Source: JAZLDV01 sp045614925
GTDB taxonomy: Bacteria > Bacillota_I > Bacilli_A > Erysipelotrichales > Coprobacillaceae
Assembly (NCBI GenBank): GCA_045614925.1
Contig: JAZLDV010000094.1
Location: forward strand, 1 to 11,443
DNA: 11,443 nt
Direction of reading: 5' to 3'
Shown here: positions 1 to 5,730 of the stretch, in pieces
Position numbering within the stretch: position 1 is the stretch's first letter
Layout of the letters: each line of letters opens with the position of its first letter
Program-made: the position numbers and the translations under genes
The notes under the pieces: generated by a model
Database searches by the model: none
What the model was told of the DNA's origin: nothing
Seen by the model: the letters and a program-made list of their open reading frames with translations, nothing else

Positions 1-565
1 AGAAAGCCGCTGCACATGCAACACGATCCCCTTGGATAATTGTTGCACCATCATGTAAAGGTGTTCCATCCCAAAAAATTGTAAGAAACAATTCACTTTT
101 AATATCTGCATTAATTCTTGTTCCTGTATTAATATAATCTCTTAAAGATTCCTGTCTTTCAAATGTAATTAAAGCCCCAGTTTTTTCTCTTGATAAAGTA
201 GTAATCGCATTGACTAATTCATCAATCACTCTTTCTTTTTCATCATCAGATAACTGAACCTTAGGTCTTAGCTTTGTTTGACCCATTTTCTCTAAAATCG
301 TACGAATTTCAGGCTGGAAGATAATTATAATTGCTAATACCCCCCAATTAATAACTGAATCTACAAGAAAATCTAAAGTCGATAATCGAAAGAACGATGT
401 TATTACTTTTAAAAATACAATAACCAATACACCTTTAAATAACTGCATTGATCTCATATTCATTTTAAACATTGATATAACATAAAAAATAATAAACCAT
501 ACTGATACAAGATCTACTATAGATCTTATAATATTTACTAAACTTGATAAACTCAATTCAATCAC
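1..565 (-). CDS. cdaA: Diadenylate cyclase CdaA, N-terminal part (gene runs off left edge)
   Basis: Membrane-anchored diadenylate cyclase that makes cyclic di-AMP from two ATP; in Firmicutes this messenger controls potassium, osmolyte and cell-wall homeostasis. I translated 188 codons from GTG at 565. Three hydrophobic segments lie at about residues 19-33, 43-57 and 71-84, the last running into IIFQPEIR, which is typical of CdaA. A linker follows, then the DisA_N catalytic domain from about residue 108 with LITFERQ and the nucleotide-binding motif TPLHDGA (DGA at 172-174). The RHR part of the active site and the C-terminus lie outside the window. No ATG fits: in-frame TAA closes the frame upstream, leaving GTG at 565 or TTG at 556 as starts. 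Both give an N-terminus of normal family length, and neither has a strong Shine-Dalgarno. The usual partners cdaR and glmM would lie further left and cannot be seen. Family assignment is secure; the start is not. Confidence 0.93.
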   Translation of the reverse strand, partial: MIELSLSSLVNIIRSIVDLVSVWFIIFYVISMFKMNMRSMQLFKGVLVIVFLKVITSFFRLSTLDFLVDSVINWGVLAIIIIFQPEIRTILEKMGQTKLRPKVQLSDDEKERVIDELVNAITTLSREKTGALITFERQESLRDYINTGTRINADIKSELFLTIFWDGTPLHDGATIIQGDRVACAAAF

Positions 566-577
566 CCACTCTTTATT

Positions 578-591
578 ATTATAACATTATA
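578..591 (-). promoter_or_regulatory. Possible cdaA promoter, two overlapping -10 boxes
   Basis: Reading the minus strand, two perfect TATAAT hexamers overlap here (586-591 and 578-583). The second is preceded by TG one base upstream, giving an extended -10 (TGTTATAAT). No good -35 is found at normal spacing for either, and the leader would be very short. The very AT-rich context makes chance matches likely. Confidence 0.35.
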
Positions 592-613
592 TATAACAAA
601 AATAAACGATACA

Positions 614-643
614 TTTACAATCACTTTATTTACAAAATATAAT
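614..643 (+). promoter_or_regulatory. SigA-type promoter for the pduL-like gene
   Basis: TTTACA at 614-619 (5 of 6 matches to TTGACA), an 18-base spacer and a perfect TATAAT at 638-643. Transcription would start near 650, giving a leader of nearly 60 bases before the ATG at 708. The same intergenic region must also hold the divergent cdaA promoter. Confidence 0.6.
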
Positions 644-707
644 CAAAATACCTTAACAAATAATAAAAAAAGTTGTAAAATAAAGTCGTATAGGAGGAAA
701 TAAATAT

Positions 708-1274
708 ATGGCAAAAACAATTTTAGTAGAAACTTCTGCAAGACACGTACACTTATCACAAGCTGATTTAGAAGTATTATTTGGAGAAGGATATACATTA
801 ACTAACAAAAAAGATTTATCACAACCAGGACAATATGCCTGTGAAGAAAAAGTAACTGTAGTAGGACCTAAAGGATCAACTAAAATGTCTATCTTAGGAC
901 CAACTCGTAATGCAACTCAAGTTGAAGTTTCATTAACAGATGCTAGATCTTTAGGAATCAAAGCAGAAATCAGAGAATCAGGAGATATCGAAGGAACTGC
1001 TGGATGTAAATTAGTAGGACCTGCAGGTGAAGTTGAAATTCCTTGTGGTGTTATCGCTGCTAAACGTCATATTCATATGACTACAGCTGATGCTGCTGAA
1101 TTTGGAATTCAAGATAAAGATGTTGTTAGCGTTAAAGTAAACTCTAACGGAAGAGAATTAATTTTTGGTGATGTTGTTTGTCGTGTTAACGATAGTTTCG
1201 CATTAGCTATGCATATCGATACTGATGAATCAAATGCTGCAGTAGGAGCTAATCAAGGAGAAATCATTAAATAA
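708..1274 (+). CDS. pduL: PduL-type phosphate acyltransferase (phosphotransacetylase)
   Basis: PduL family (PF06130) enzyme converting acyl-CoA plus phosphate to acyl phosphate plus CoA. With acetate kinase this gives acetate and ATP in fermentation. The 188 residues contain the two tandem half-domains of the family, each with its histidine motif: ARHVHL (H13, H15) in the first and KRHIHM (H121, H123) in the second, plus H169 in MHIDTDE near the C-terminus. These are the expected zinc ligands. DLSQPGQ and GPTRNATQVE are also typical. The protein begins right at the first domain, with no N-terminal encapsulation peptide, and no shell-protein genes are nearby, so it is probably a cytosolic housekeeping enzyme rather than a microcompartment one. 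AGGAGG at 692-697 lies 10 bases before the ATG. Whether acetyl- or propionyl-CoA is preferred cannot be read from sequence. Confidence 0.93.
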   Translation: MAKTILVETSARHVHLSQADLEVLFGEGYTLTNKKDLSQPGQYACEEKVTVVGPKGSTKMSILGPTRNATQVEVSLTDARSLGIKAEIRESGDIEGTAGCKLVGPAGEVEIPCGVIAAKRHIHMTTADAAEFGIQDKDVVSVKVNSNGRELIFGDVVCRVNDSFALAMHIDTDESNAAVGANQGEIIK

Positions 1275-1275
1275 T

Positions 1276-1304
1276 AAAAGGAACGAAAGTTCCTTTTTTA
1301 TTTT
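1276..1304 (+). terminator. Intrinsic terminator of the pduL-like gene
   Basis: Hairpin with arms 1276-1284 and 1289-1297 (GGAAC/GTTCC core extended by A-T pairs) closing a GAAA tetraloop, followed by a run of T. The 5' arm begins 1 base after the stop codon. It sits directly against the opposite-strand terminator at 1305-1333. Confidence 0.88.
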
Positions 1305-1333
1305 AAAAAAAAGAATGTGCTAAGCACATTCTT
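1305..1333 (-). terminator. Intrinsic terminator of the HU gene
   Basis: Perfect 10-bp inverted repeat (1311-1320 with 1324-1333) around a 3-base loop. On the minus strand it is followed by a run of eight T, two of them in the stem. The 5' arm overlaps the last two bases of the HU stop codon. Confidence 0.88.
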
Positions 1334-1607
1334 ATTTATTCATTGCTGCTTTTAAAGATGAACTTGCTTTAAATGCAGGTGATTTACTTGCTGCAATTGT
1401 CATTGCTTCACCTGTTTTTGGATTATGTCCAGTACGTTCAGCTCTTTCTCTTACTTCAAATGTTCCAAATCCTTTTAAAGAGATTTTATCTCCTTCAACT
1501 AAAGCTTCACTTACAACTTCTACAAATGCATTTAATAAAGCTTCTGCATCTTTTTTAGATGCTCCTGTTTTTAATGCTAATTTTTCTACTAATTCAGTTT
1601 TTTTCAT
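1332..1607 (-). CDS. hup: DNA-binding protein HU
   Basis: Nucleoid-associated, histone-like dimer that bends and compacts DNA without strong sequence specificity. At 91 residues it has the normal HU length. It begins MKKTELVEKLA, has the GFGTFEVRER strand at 46-55, and carries the DNA-intercalating arm RTGHNPKTGE with the key proline at 63, ending in the usual Lys-rich helix. AAAGGAAATAGG lies upstream of the ATG. The threonine aldolase gene ends 30 bases upstream with no terminator between, so read-through from that promoter is likely. A TATACT at 1631-1636 could add a separate start, but its -35 (TGAATA) is poor. IHF-type relatives are excluded by overall sequence style. Confidence 0.97.
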   Translation of the reverse strand: MKKTELVEKLALKTGASKKDAEALLNAFVEVVSEALVEGDKISLKGFGTFEVRERAERTGHNPKTGEAMTIAASKSPAFKASSSLKAAMNK

Positions 1608-1637
1608 ATTTCCTATTTCCTTTCAATTTTAGTATAG

Positions 1638-2651
1638 TTACATTAATTTCAAATATTCATTGAATTTTAAAACTTCTTCTTTTTGTGTAGCCCAAGAAGT
1701 CACCATTCTAACTAAGATAGTTCCATCTTCAAATGTCTTCATAGGAATAACCTTATATTCTTTTTCAATATGTTTTAATACATGTTCAGGTAATTTAACA
1801 AATACCTGATTTGTACGAGATGGACAATAGAATTCATAATCTTTTAATCCTTCTCTTAAAAGATCTGCCATTGCATTTTCATGTTCTCCAATTTTTTCAT
1901 ATAAGCAATCTTTTAATAAGGCATAAAATTGCACTCCTAACAATCTTCCTTTTGCAAGCATTGCCCCTTTTTGTTTTAACTGGAATCTAAAGTTTTTCTT
2001 TAAGTCATTATTTAAGATAACTAATGCTTCTCCAAATAATGCACCCATTTTTGTTCCACCAATATAAAATGCATCACAATATTGACCTAAATCTTCAAAC
2101 TTTGGTGCATCTTCTAATACAATAGCACTTCCTAGTCTTGCACCATCTATAAATAAATATAGACCATGAGACGAAGTATATTCATAAATATTTTTTAATT
2201 CTTCTAAAGTATAATATGTCCCAAGTTCTGTTGTTTGAGAAATATAAACCATTTTTGGATAAACCATATGTTCATCAGTATGTGAAGAAACAATTTTATC
2301 AATCATTTCTACTGTTAATTTTCCATCACTATGTAAATGAGTTAATACTTTATGACCTGTTGCTTCAATTGCACCAGTCTCATGAACATTAATATGTCCC
2401 TCATCTGTTGCGATAACTGCTTCATAATCTCTTAAAGCATGAGATATAAATGTAAGATTTGTTTGTGTTCCCCCAACTAAAAAATGTACATCTGCATCTT
2501 TATTTTTAATTCTATCTAAGATAATATCTCTTGCTTTTTCACAATATTCATCATTACCATATCCAACAGTCTGCATATGATTTGTTTTTAATAATTCTTC
2601 TAAAACTAAAGGATGTGCTCCCTCACTATAATCATTTAAAAAACTATACAT
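1638..2651 (-). CDS. ltaE: Low-specificity L-threonine aldolase (PLP enzyme)
   Basis: PLP-dependent fold-type I enzyme (Beta_elim_lyase family) that cleaves L-threonine or L-allo-threonine to glycine and acetaldehyde; the reverse direction is possible. Its 337 residues match the family length. Visible motifs are NDYSEGAHP near the start, GGTQTN at 60-65, DEGHINVHETGA (H86 should stack on the PLP ring), FIDGARLG with D169 contacting the pyridine nitrogen, and GGTKMG with K201 as the Schiff-base lysine. GGAGG at 2660-2664 lies 8 bases before the ATG. A good promoter lies just upstream, and HU follows on the same strand. Glycine release would feed one-carbon metabolism, which loosely links it to the folate/methionine genes elsewhere in the window. 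Stereospecificity cannot be told from sequence. Confidence 0.93.
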   Translation of the reverse strand: MYSFLNDYSEGAHPLVLEELLKTNHMQTVGYGNDEYCEKARDIILDRIKNKDADVHFLVGGTQTNLTFISHALRDYEAVIATDEGHINVHETGAIEATGHKVLTHLHSDGKLTVEMIDKIVSSHTDEHMVYPKMVYISQTTELGTYYTLEELKNIYEYTSSHGLYLFIDGARLGSAIVLEDAPKFEDLGQYCDAFYIGGTKMGALFGEALVILNNDLKKNFRFQLKQKGAMLAKGRLLGVQFYALLKDCLYEKIGEHENAMADLLREGLKDYEFYCPSRTNQVFVKLPEHVLKHIEKEYKVIPMKTFEDGTILVRMVTSWATQKEEVLKFNEYLKLM

Positions 2652-2674
2652 ATCTTTTACCTCCGTATTTATTT

Positions 2675-2703
2675 ATTCTAATCCAACTTATTAATCATGT
2701 CTA
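2675..2703 (-). promoter_or_regulatory. Promoter for threonine aldolase-HU unit
   Basis: On the minus strand: TAGACA (2698-2703, 5 of 6), 17-base spacer, TAGAAT (2675-2680, 5 of 6). The predicted start near 2668 lies just ahead of the GGAGG at 2660-2664, so the leader is short. It is placed correctly, after the terminator of the upstream dipeptidase unit. Confidence 0.6.
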
Positions 2704-2761
2704 GTAAAACTTATAAAAATTCAAATTTATTTCATAGAAATTGCTATTTTTCTAAATTTAC

Positions 2762-2788
2762 AAAATAAAAGACAGGTTCCCCTGTCTT
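2762..2788 (-). terminator. Intrinsic terminator of the dipeptidase operon
   Basis: 8-bp stem (2769-2776 with 2781-2788; GACAGG/CCTGTC core) with a 4-base loop. On the minus strand it is followed by TTTTATTTT. The 5' arm overlaps the first two bases of the dipeptidase stop codon. Confidence 0.88.
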
Positions 2789-3764
2789 ATCTTAATACAT
2801 CTTTAAATACTCTTAGTACATTTTTATAAAATACTTTTTCAATTTCATCTTCACTTAATCCTGCTTCTTTTAAAGCATCATACAATAAATGCATATAAGA
2901 GGCATCTTTTAGTTCTAGATTTTGAGGAATACCATCAAAATCACTTCCTAAACCGACATAATCAATTCCTACAAGATCTTTAATATATAAAATATGTTTC
3001 ACCATATCTTCAACTCTAGACAATCCATCCATTGTTTCATTTTCACTTAAAAATCCTGCTGCATAATTAATTCCCATTACACCATTTCTTTTAGCAAGTT
3101 CTTGAATCATATCATCACTTAAATTTCTTGCATGATCACATACACTTCTGGCATTCGAATGACTTGCGACAAAAGGTTTTGTTGTATATTTTAATACATC
3201 ATAGAATCCTGCATCTGATAAATGTGATACATCAATAATAATCCCTAATCTCTCACATTCTTTTACATATTCTATTCCAAATTCAGTTAATCCATTCTCT
3301 TTGTCACATGTATGATATCCATTTCCATTAGAAAAATTAGGATGTCCAATACCATTGGCAAAATTCCATGTTAGAGTAATCATACGCACACCTAAACGAT
3401 AATAATTTCTTAAATAAGCCAAATCATTATTTACAACCGCTCCTTCTTCTAAAGATAATAAAGCACACATCTGATTATTATTCATCGCTTCTTCAATATC
3501 TTTATAAGATAAAACATGTTTTAAATCAGGATTTAACTCTAATTCGTTATAAAATATATCAATCATTCTAGCTACATGTTTTTCTGGATCACCATTTCTC
3601 ATTAAATGTGTAAATATCGCAAAAGTCTGTAAAAAATAATCTCCTTGTCTCATTTTATTTAGACTAATATTTAAATGATTATCTAAAAGATGAACTTCTC
3701 TATTTGCAAATCTAGCTTCTTCTAATTCATAAAGCGTATCACAATGCATATCACAAACTTTCAT
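2787..3764 (-). CDS. Membrane dipeptidase family (peptidase M19) dipeptidase
   Basis: Binuclear zinc dipeptidase of the renal dipeptidase family, hydrolysing dipeptides and often tolerant of D-residues at the C-terminal position. The 325 residues are full length for bacterial members. Metal ligands seen: HCD near the start (H7, D9), the bridging glutamate in SLEEG (E106), H181 in DVSHLSD and H202 in ASHSNAR; D275 in GSDFDG is the catalytic acid position. There is no signal peptide or membrane segment, so despite the family name it should be cytosolic. AGGAG at 3771-3775 overlaps the stop codon of the preceding small gene, with 9 bases between the genes, indicating translational coupling. It is the last gene of a three-gene unit. 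The real substrate is unknown; a role in peptide or cell-wall fragment recycling is inference. Confidence 0.93.
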   Translation of the reverse strand: MKVCDMHCDTLYELEEARFANREVHLLDNHLNISLNKMRQGDYFLQTFAIFTHLMRNGDPEKHVARMIDIFYNELELNPDLKHVLSYKDIEEAMNNNQMCALLSLEEGAVVNNDLAYLRNYYRLGVRMITLTWNFANGIGHPNFSNGNGYHTCDKENGLTEFGIEYVKECERLGIIIDVSHLSDAGFYDVLKYTTKPFVASHSNARSVCDHARNLSDDMIQELAKRNGVMGINYAAGFLSENETMDGLSRVEDMVKHILYIKDLVGIDYVGLGSDFDGIPQNLELKDASYMHLLYDALKEAGLSEDEIEKVFYKNVLRVFKDVLR

Positions 3765-3773
3765 AATCTTCTC

Positions 3774-4013
3774 CTAAAAATAAATTTCTGTTTCTAAATA
3801 TTTTTTAGTTAATGGCTGATATTTCTTTAACCACTCTAACGCTTCTTTAAATTCATCTTCTTCTAAATCTACAATGCCATAACTCCCTAATTGAGCTATA
3901 TCATATAAACTTTGCCATAAATCATCAAAATCCCCACTTTGCTGATCCGATTGTTCACTAATTTCATAAGCATACATCTCATGTGCTAATTTTATTGCTT
4001 CTTCTTTATTCAT
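3774..4013 (-). CDS. Acidic 79-residue protein of unknown function
   Basis: I do not recognise this family. The protein is very acidic (about 19 Asp/Glu against 7 Lys and no Arg), looks mostly helical, and has no cysteines, signal peptide or membrane segment. Tyr and Trp are scattered through it (W33, W62). It is real rather than a chance frame: AGGAGA at 4019-4024 lies 5 bases before the ATG, the start is 1 base after the stop of the ATP-cone gene, and the next gene's Shine-Dalgarno overlaps its stop. Such tight packing predicts a joint role or stoichiometric expression with the ATP-cone protein and the dipeptidase. An acidic partner or regulatory subunit is possible, but this is speculation. 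Confidence 0.8.
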   Translation of the reverse strand: MNKEEAIKLAHEMYAYEISEQSDQQSGDFDDLWQSLYDIAQLGSYGIVDLEEDEFKEALEWLKKYQPLTKKYLETEIYF

Positions 4014-4014
4014 A

Positions 4015-4977
4015 CTATTCTCCTACACCTGTTATTTTTCTTACAGCTTCTACTATAATCTGTTCTTCTATATTTTTTGGATGACGTAATTGTATTCTTA
4101 TTTCTGGATGAATTGGAACAACACATTCCTGATATGATAGTAAAATATCATTAATCGCATTAATATAATAATATGTATTACTATTGATAAGTTTATATGC
4201 TGACTCCATTGTTGTTTTTTGAATATGTTCAATAATACCATCATCTAAACTATATTCTTTTAACAACACTTTTTCACCATCTAAATATTTCAGATTATCT
4301 AAATCTGGTTTGATAGCTAATTGTCTTAAATCATGAATCACAACACTTGCATCTAAATTCGTCATCAAAGATAACGCATTTTCAAGATAATGAAAATAAT
4401 ATCTTGCATAATTTTCTTTAATAGCTTTTGTTAAACTTTCCTGAAATGACTTAAGAACTATGATCCCTTCATAATTCTGATATGAAATTAATTTCATAAT
4501 CAGAATATCACAAAAACTCTTTACATCTTTTATATGAGTTAATTCACCAATTCCATCCTTAAACAATTCTAAAACATCTAATTCATAAATTTCATCACTA
4601 GTTTCATGAAAATCCCATACTACAATTTCTTCATCTTTATAATCAATATGCTTTATAAAAGATAAATCATATTCTTCTTTATAGGCTAACTTATTTCTTA
4701 TTTTTGTTCTTTGATCACGATAAATAATAAAACTCTTTACAACTCTAAAAAACTTTCTTTCCATCAATGTTTCTTCTACTAAATCCTGTAATAATTCTAC
4801 AGTAGGGAAATCATTTTGGCTTATCATAAGTTTTTGTGACACATCATCTACTAAACTTAAAATAAGATCATTATCATATTTCTCTCCTACTGAAATAAAA
4901 GCTTTTTTAATTGCATCAAATATTTTACTTGAATCAAAAGCTACAAGTTCACCATTTCTTTTTATTACATATTTCAT
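4015..4977 (-). CDS. ATP-cone domain protein with unassigned C-terminal region
   Basis: Residues 1 to about 92 form an ATP-cone, the nucleotide-binding regulatory module of NrdR and of ribonucleotide reductases: YVIKRNGELVAFD, AIKKAF, then PTVELLQDLVEETLM and FFRVVKSFIIYRDQRTKIR. The remaining ~225 residues match nothing I can name with confidence. They contain HIKD, YYFHYLENAL and a Tyr-rich helix, no glycyl-radical motif (RVCGY type), no zinc ribbon, and only two cysteines. This rules out NrdR (short, N-terminal zinc ribbon) and an active reductase. A faint order-of-motif likeness to the N-terminal part of class III reductase is discussed as a finding. I place the start at ATG 4977 (320 residues) rather than the in-frame GTG at 4986, because the Shine-Dalgarno AAGGTGAT overlaps that GTG. 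First gene of a three-gene unit with its own promoter. Confidence 0.82.
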   Translation of the reverse strand: MKYVIKRNGELVAFDSSKIFDAIKKAFISVGEKYDNDLILSLVDDVSQKLMISQNDFPTVELLQDLVEETLMERKFFRVVKSFIIYRDQRTKIRNKLAYKEEYDLSFIKHIDYKDEEIVVWDFHETSDEIYELDVLELFKDGIGELTHIKDVKSFCDILIMKLISYQNYEGIIVLKSFQESLTKAIKENYARYYFHYLENALSLMTNLDASVVIHDLRQLAIKPDLDNLKYLDGEKVLLKEYSLDDGIIEHIQKTTMESAYKLINSNTYYYINAINDILLSYQECVVPIHPEIRIQLRHPKNIEEQIIVEAVRKITGVGE

Positions 4978-4981
4978 ATTT

Positions 4982-4989
4982 ATCACCTT
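4982..4989 (-). promoter_or_regulatory. Shine-Dalgarno that fixes the ATP-cone gene start
   Basis: AAGGTGAT on the minus strand is an exact match to the downstream half of the consensus AAGGAGGTGAT. It lies 4 bases before ATG 4977, and its AAGG part is 8 bases away. It contains the GTG at 4986, so that GTG cannot be the start it serves. Confidence 0.75.
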
Positions 4990-4998
4990 CTATTTAAA

Positions 4999-5027
4999 AG
5001 TATTACATATTCTTACATTTTTCTCAA
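4999..5027 (-). promoter_or_regulatory. Promoter for ATP-cone/dipeptidase operon
   Basis: On the minus strand: TTGAGA (5022-5027, 5 of 6), 17-base spacer, AATACT (4999-5004, 4 of 6) preceded by TG to give a partial extended -10. It lies between the terminator of the HPr-like gene and the ATP-cone Shine-Dalgarno, where a promoter is needed. Confidence 0.5.
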
Positions 5028-5036
5028 TTAATATAC

Positions 5037-5065
5037 AAAAAAGAAGAAGAATTTTTTCTTCTTCT
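5037..5065 (-). terminator. Intrinsic terminator of the HPr-like gene
   Basis: 10-bp perfect stem (5042-5051 with 5056-5065) with a 4-base loop and a short T-run on the minus strand. Only three G-C pairs, so the hairpin is fairly weak. The 5' arm overlaps the first two bases of the stop codon. Confidence 0.7.
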
Positions 5066-5336
5066 ATAAAACCTTACCGATTTTTCTATCTTCAAACTCC
5101 TTTTTCAATCTTTTAAATGCAGCATATTCATCATAACCATCAATTTCTATAGTAATAATTGCTTTTTTAGGAATCCCTAATGATAAAACACCCATAACAC
5201 TTTTCATATTTACTTTTTTATTATAGTTAAGATAAATATCACTTTGATACTCTTTTGCAACACCAACCAATTCAGATGCAGGGATTGCATATAATCCAAC
5301 TGGATCAATAATTTCAATTCTTAATACTTTAGACAT
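5064..5336 (-). CDS. HPr-like protein lacking the phosphoacceptor histidine (Crh-like)
   Basis: Full HPr fold by sequence (90 residues; usual 85-90). In place of the PTS active site GIHARPA it reads GLYAIPA: tyrosine 16 stands where His15 belongs and isoleucine 18 where Arg17 belongs. It therefore cannot accept phosphate from Enzyme I or pass it to sugar-specific EIIA. The regulatory serine region is intact (VNMKSVMGVLSLGI, S46), which in Firmicutes is phosphorylated by HPr kinase and docks on CcpA. This combination is that of Bacillus Crh, where Gln replaces His15, so a regulatory role in carbon control is the best guess. I choose ATG 5336 because GGAGG lies 7 bases upstream; the in-frame ATG at 5360 has no good site and would add an atypical tail. 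Single-gene unit with its own terminator. The HPr-family call is secure, the regulatory role inferred. Confidence 0.9.
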   Translation of the reverse strand: MSKVLRIEIIDPVGLYAIPASELVGVAKEYQSDIYLNYNKKVNMKSVMGVLSLGIPKKAIITIEIDGYDEYAAFKRLKKEFEDRKIGKVL

Positions 5337-5343
5337 ATATATT

Positions 5344-5348
5344 CCTCC
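5344..5348 (-). promoter_or_regulatory. Shine-Dalgarno that fixes the HPr-like start
   Basis: GGAGG on the minus strand, 7 bases before ATG 5336. It lies inside the longer open frame starting at 5360, so it supports the shorter 90-residue protein, whose N-terminus also matches HPr. Confidence 0.8.
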
Positions 5349-5368
5349 ATTCCTATCCATATTTCCTA

Positions 5369-5374
5369 TTTATA
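5369..5374 (-). promoter_or_regulatory. Possible -10 box for the HPr-like gene
   Basis: TATAAA on the minus strand (5 of 6 matches), about 33 bases before the ATG. The best -35 at 17-base spacing (TTAATT) is weak in very AT-rich DNA, so this is only a candidate. Confidence 0.3.
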
Positions 5375-5415
5375 TGCTATGAATTAAAAAAAATTAAATT
5401 TTTTTCACTTTTTTG

Positions 5416-5444
5416 TTGATTTTGTATTTTTTATATGATATATT
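5416..5444 (+). promoter_or_regulatory. Promoter for the tRNA-Glu/tRNA-Trp pair
   Basis: TTGATT (5416-5421, 4 of 6), 17-base spacer, TATATT (5439-5444, 5 of 6). The predicted start near 5451 is about 13 bases before the mature tRNA-Glu 5' end. Confidence 0.6.
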
Positions 5445-5463
5445 ATATGAGCACTAGATAAGT

Positions 5464-5539
5464 GGCCTGTTGGAGAAACGGTTAACTCACATGCCTTTCA
5501 CGCATGCATTCACGGGTTCGAATCCCGTACAGGTCACCA
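5464..5539 (+). tRNA. tRNA-Glu (anticodon TTC)
   Basis: 76 bases with a full cloverleaf. The 7-bp acceptor stem pairs 5464-5470 with 5529-5535 (one G-U). The D stem is GAG/CTC, the anticodon stem CATGC/GCATG encloses loop CTTTCAC with TTC at 5497-5499, and the T stem ACGGG/CCCGT encloses TTCGAAT. The discriminator is A and the CCA end is encoded. Confidence 0.97.
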
Positions 5540-5545
5540 TTTATT

Positions 5546-5619
5546 AGGGGCGTGGTTCAATGGTAGAGCATCGGTCTCCAAAACCGTGGACGCGGGTTCG
5601 ATTCCTGCCGCCCCTGCCA
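5546..5619 (+). tRNA. tRNA-Trp (anticodon CCA)
   Basis: 74 bases. Acceptor AGGGGCG/CGCCCCT, D stem GTTC/GAGC, anticodon loop CTCCAAA with CCA at 5578-5580, T stem GCGGG/CCTGC with loop TTCGATT, discriminator G, encoded CCA. Positions 27 and 43 are both T, so the anticodon stem has four standard pairs plus a U-U. Six bases separate it from tRNA-Glu, so both come from one precursor. The CCA anticodon reads UGG only. Confidence 0.97.
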
Positions 5620-5629
5620 TCTATAAACT

Positions 5630-5660
5630 ACCTTGATTATATCAAGGTTTTTTATTTTTT
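5630..5660 (+). terminator. Intrinsic terminator of the tRNA unit
   Basis: 8-bp stem (5630-5637 with 5641-5648, ACCTTGAT/ATCAAGGT) with a 3-base loop, followed by a T-rich tract. Confidence 0.85.
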
Positions 5661-5692
5661 ACAACTAATATACTGTTTTTAAAAAAATTGTC

Positions 5693-5729
5693 AAAAAAGG
5701 AATGAACTTTATATGTTCATTCCTTTTTT
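5693..5729 (-). terminator. Intrinsic terminator of the metF-metH operon (probably bidirectional)
   Basis: Long inverted repeat: GGAATGAAC at 5699-5707 pairs with GTTCATTCC at 5715-5723, flanked by six A on the left and T on the right that extend the stem to 15 bp. Each strand therefore ends in a T-run. On the minus strand the 5' arm starts 1 base after the metH stop. On the plus strand it would back up the tRNA terminator. Confidence 0.88.
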
Positions 5730-5730
5730 T

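Noticed and set aside
1373..1558. Plus-strand open frame antisense to HU
   Set aside because: A Leu/Gln-rich, low-complexity translation produced by reading HU codons on the wrong strand; no start signals.
4978..4986. GTG at 4986 as the start of the ATP-cone gene
   Set aside because: The GTG lies inside the AAGGTGAT Shine-Dalgarno that serves the ATG at 4977, and the ATP-cone family usually begins near MKYVIKRNG.
5464..5619. tRNA pair as a phage or integrative-element attachment site
   Set aside because: No integrase gene, no direct repeat of a tRNA 3' end, and no foreign-looking genes flank the tRNAs in this window.
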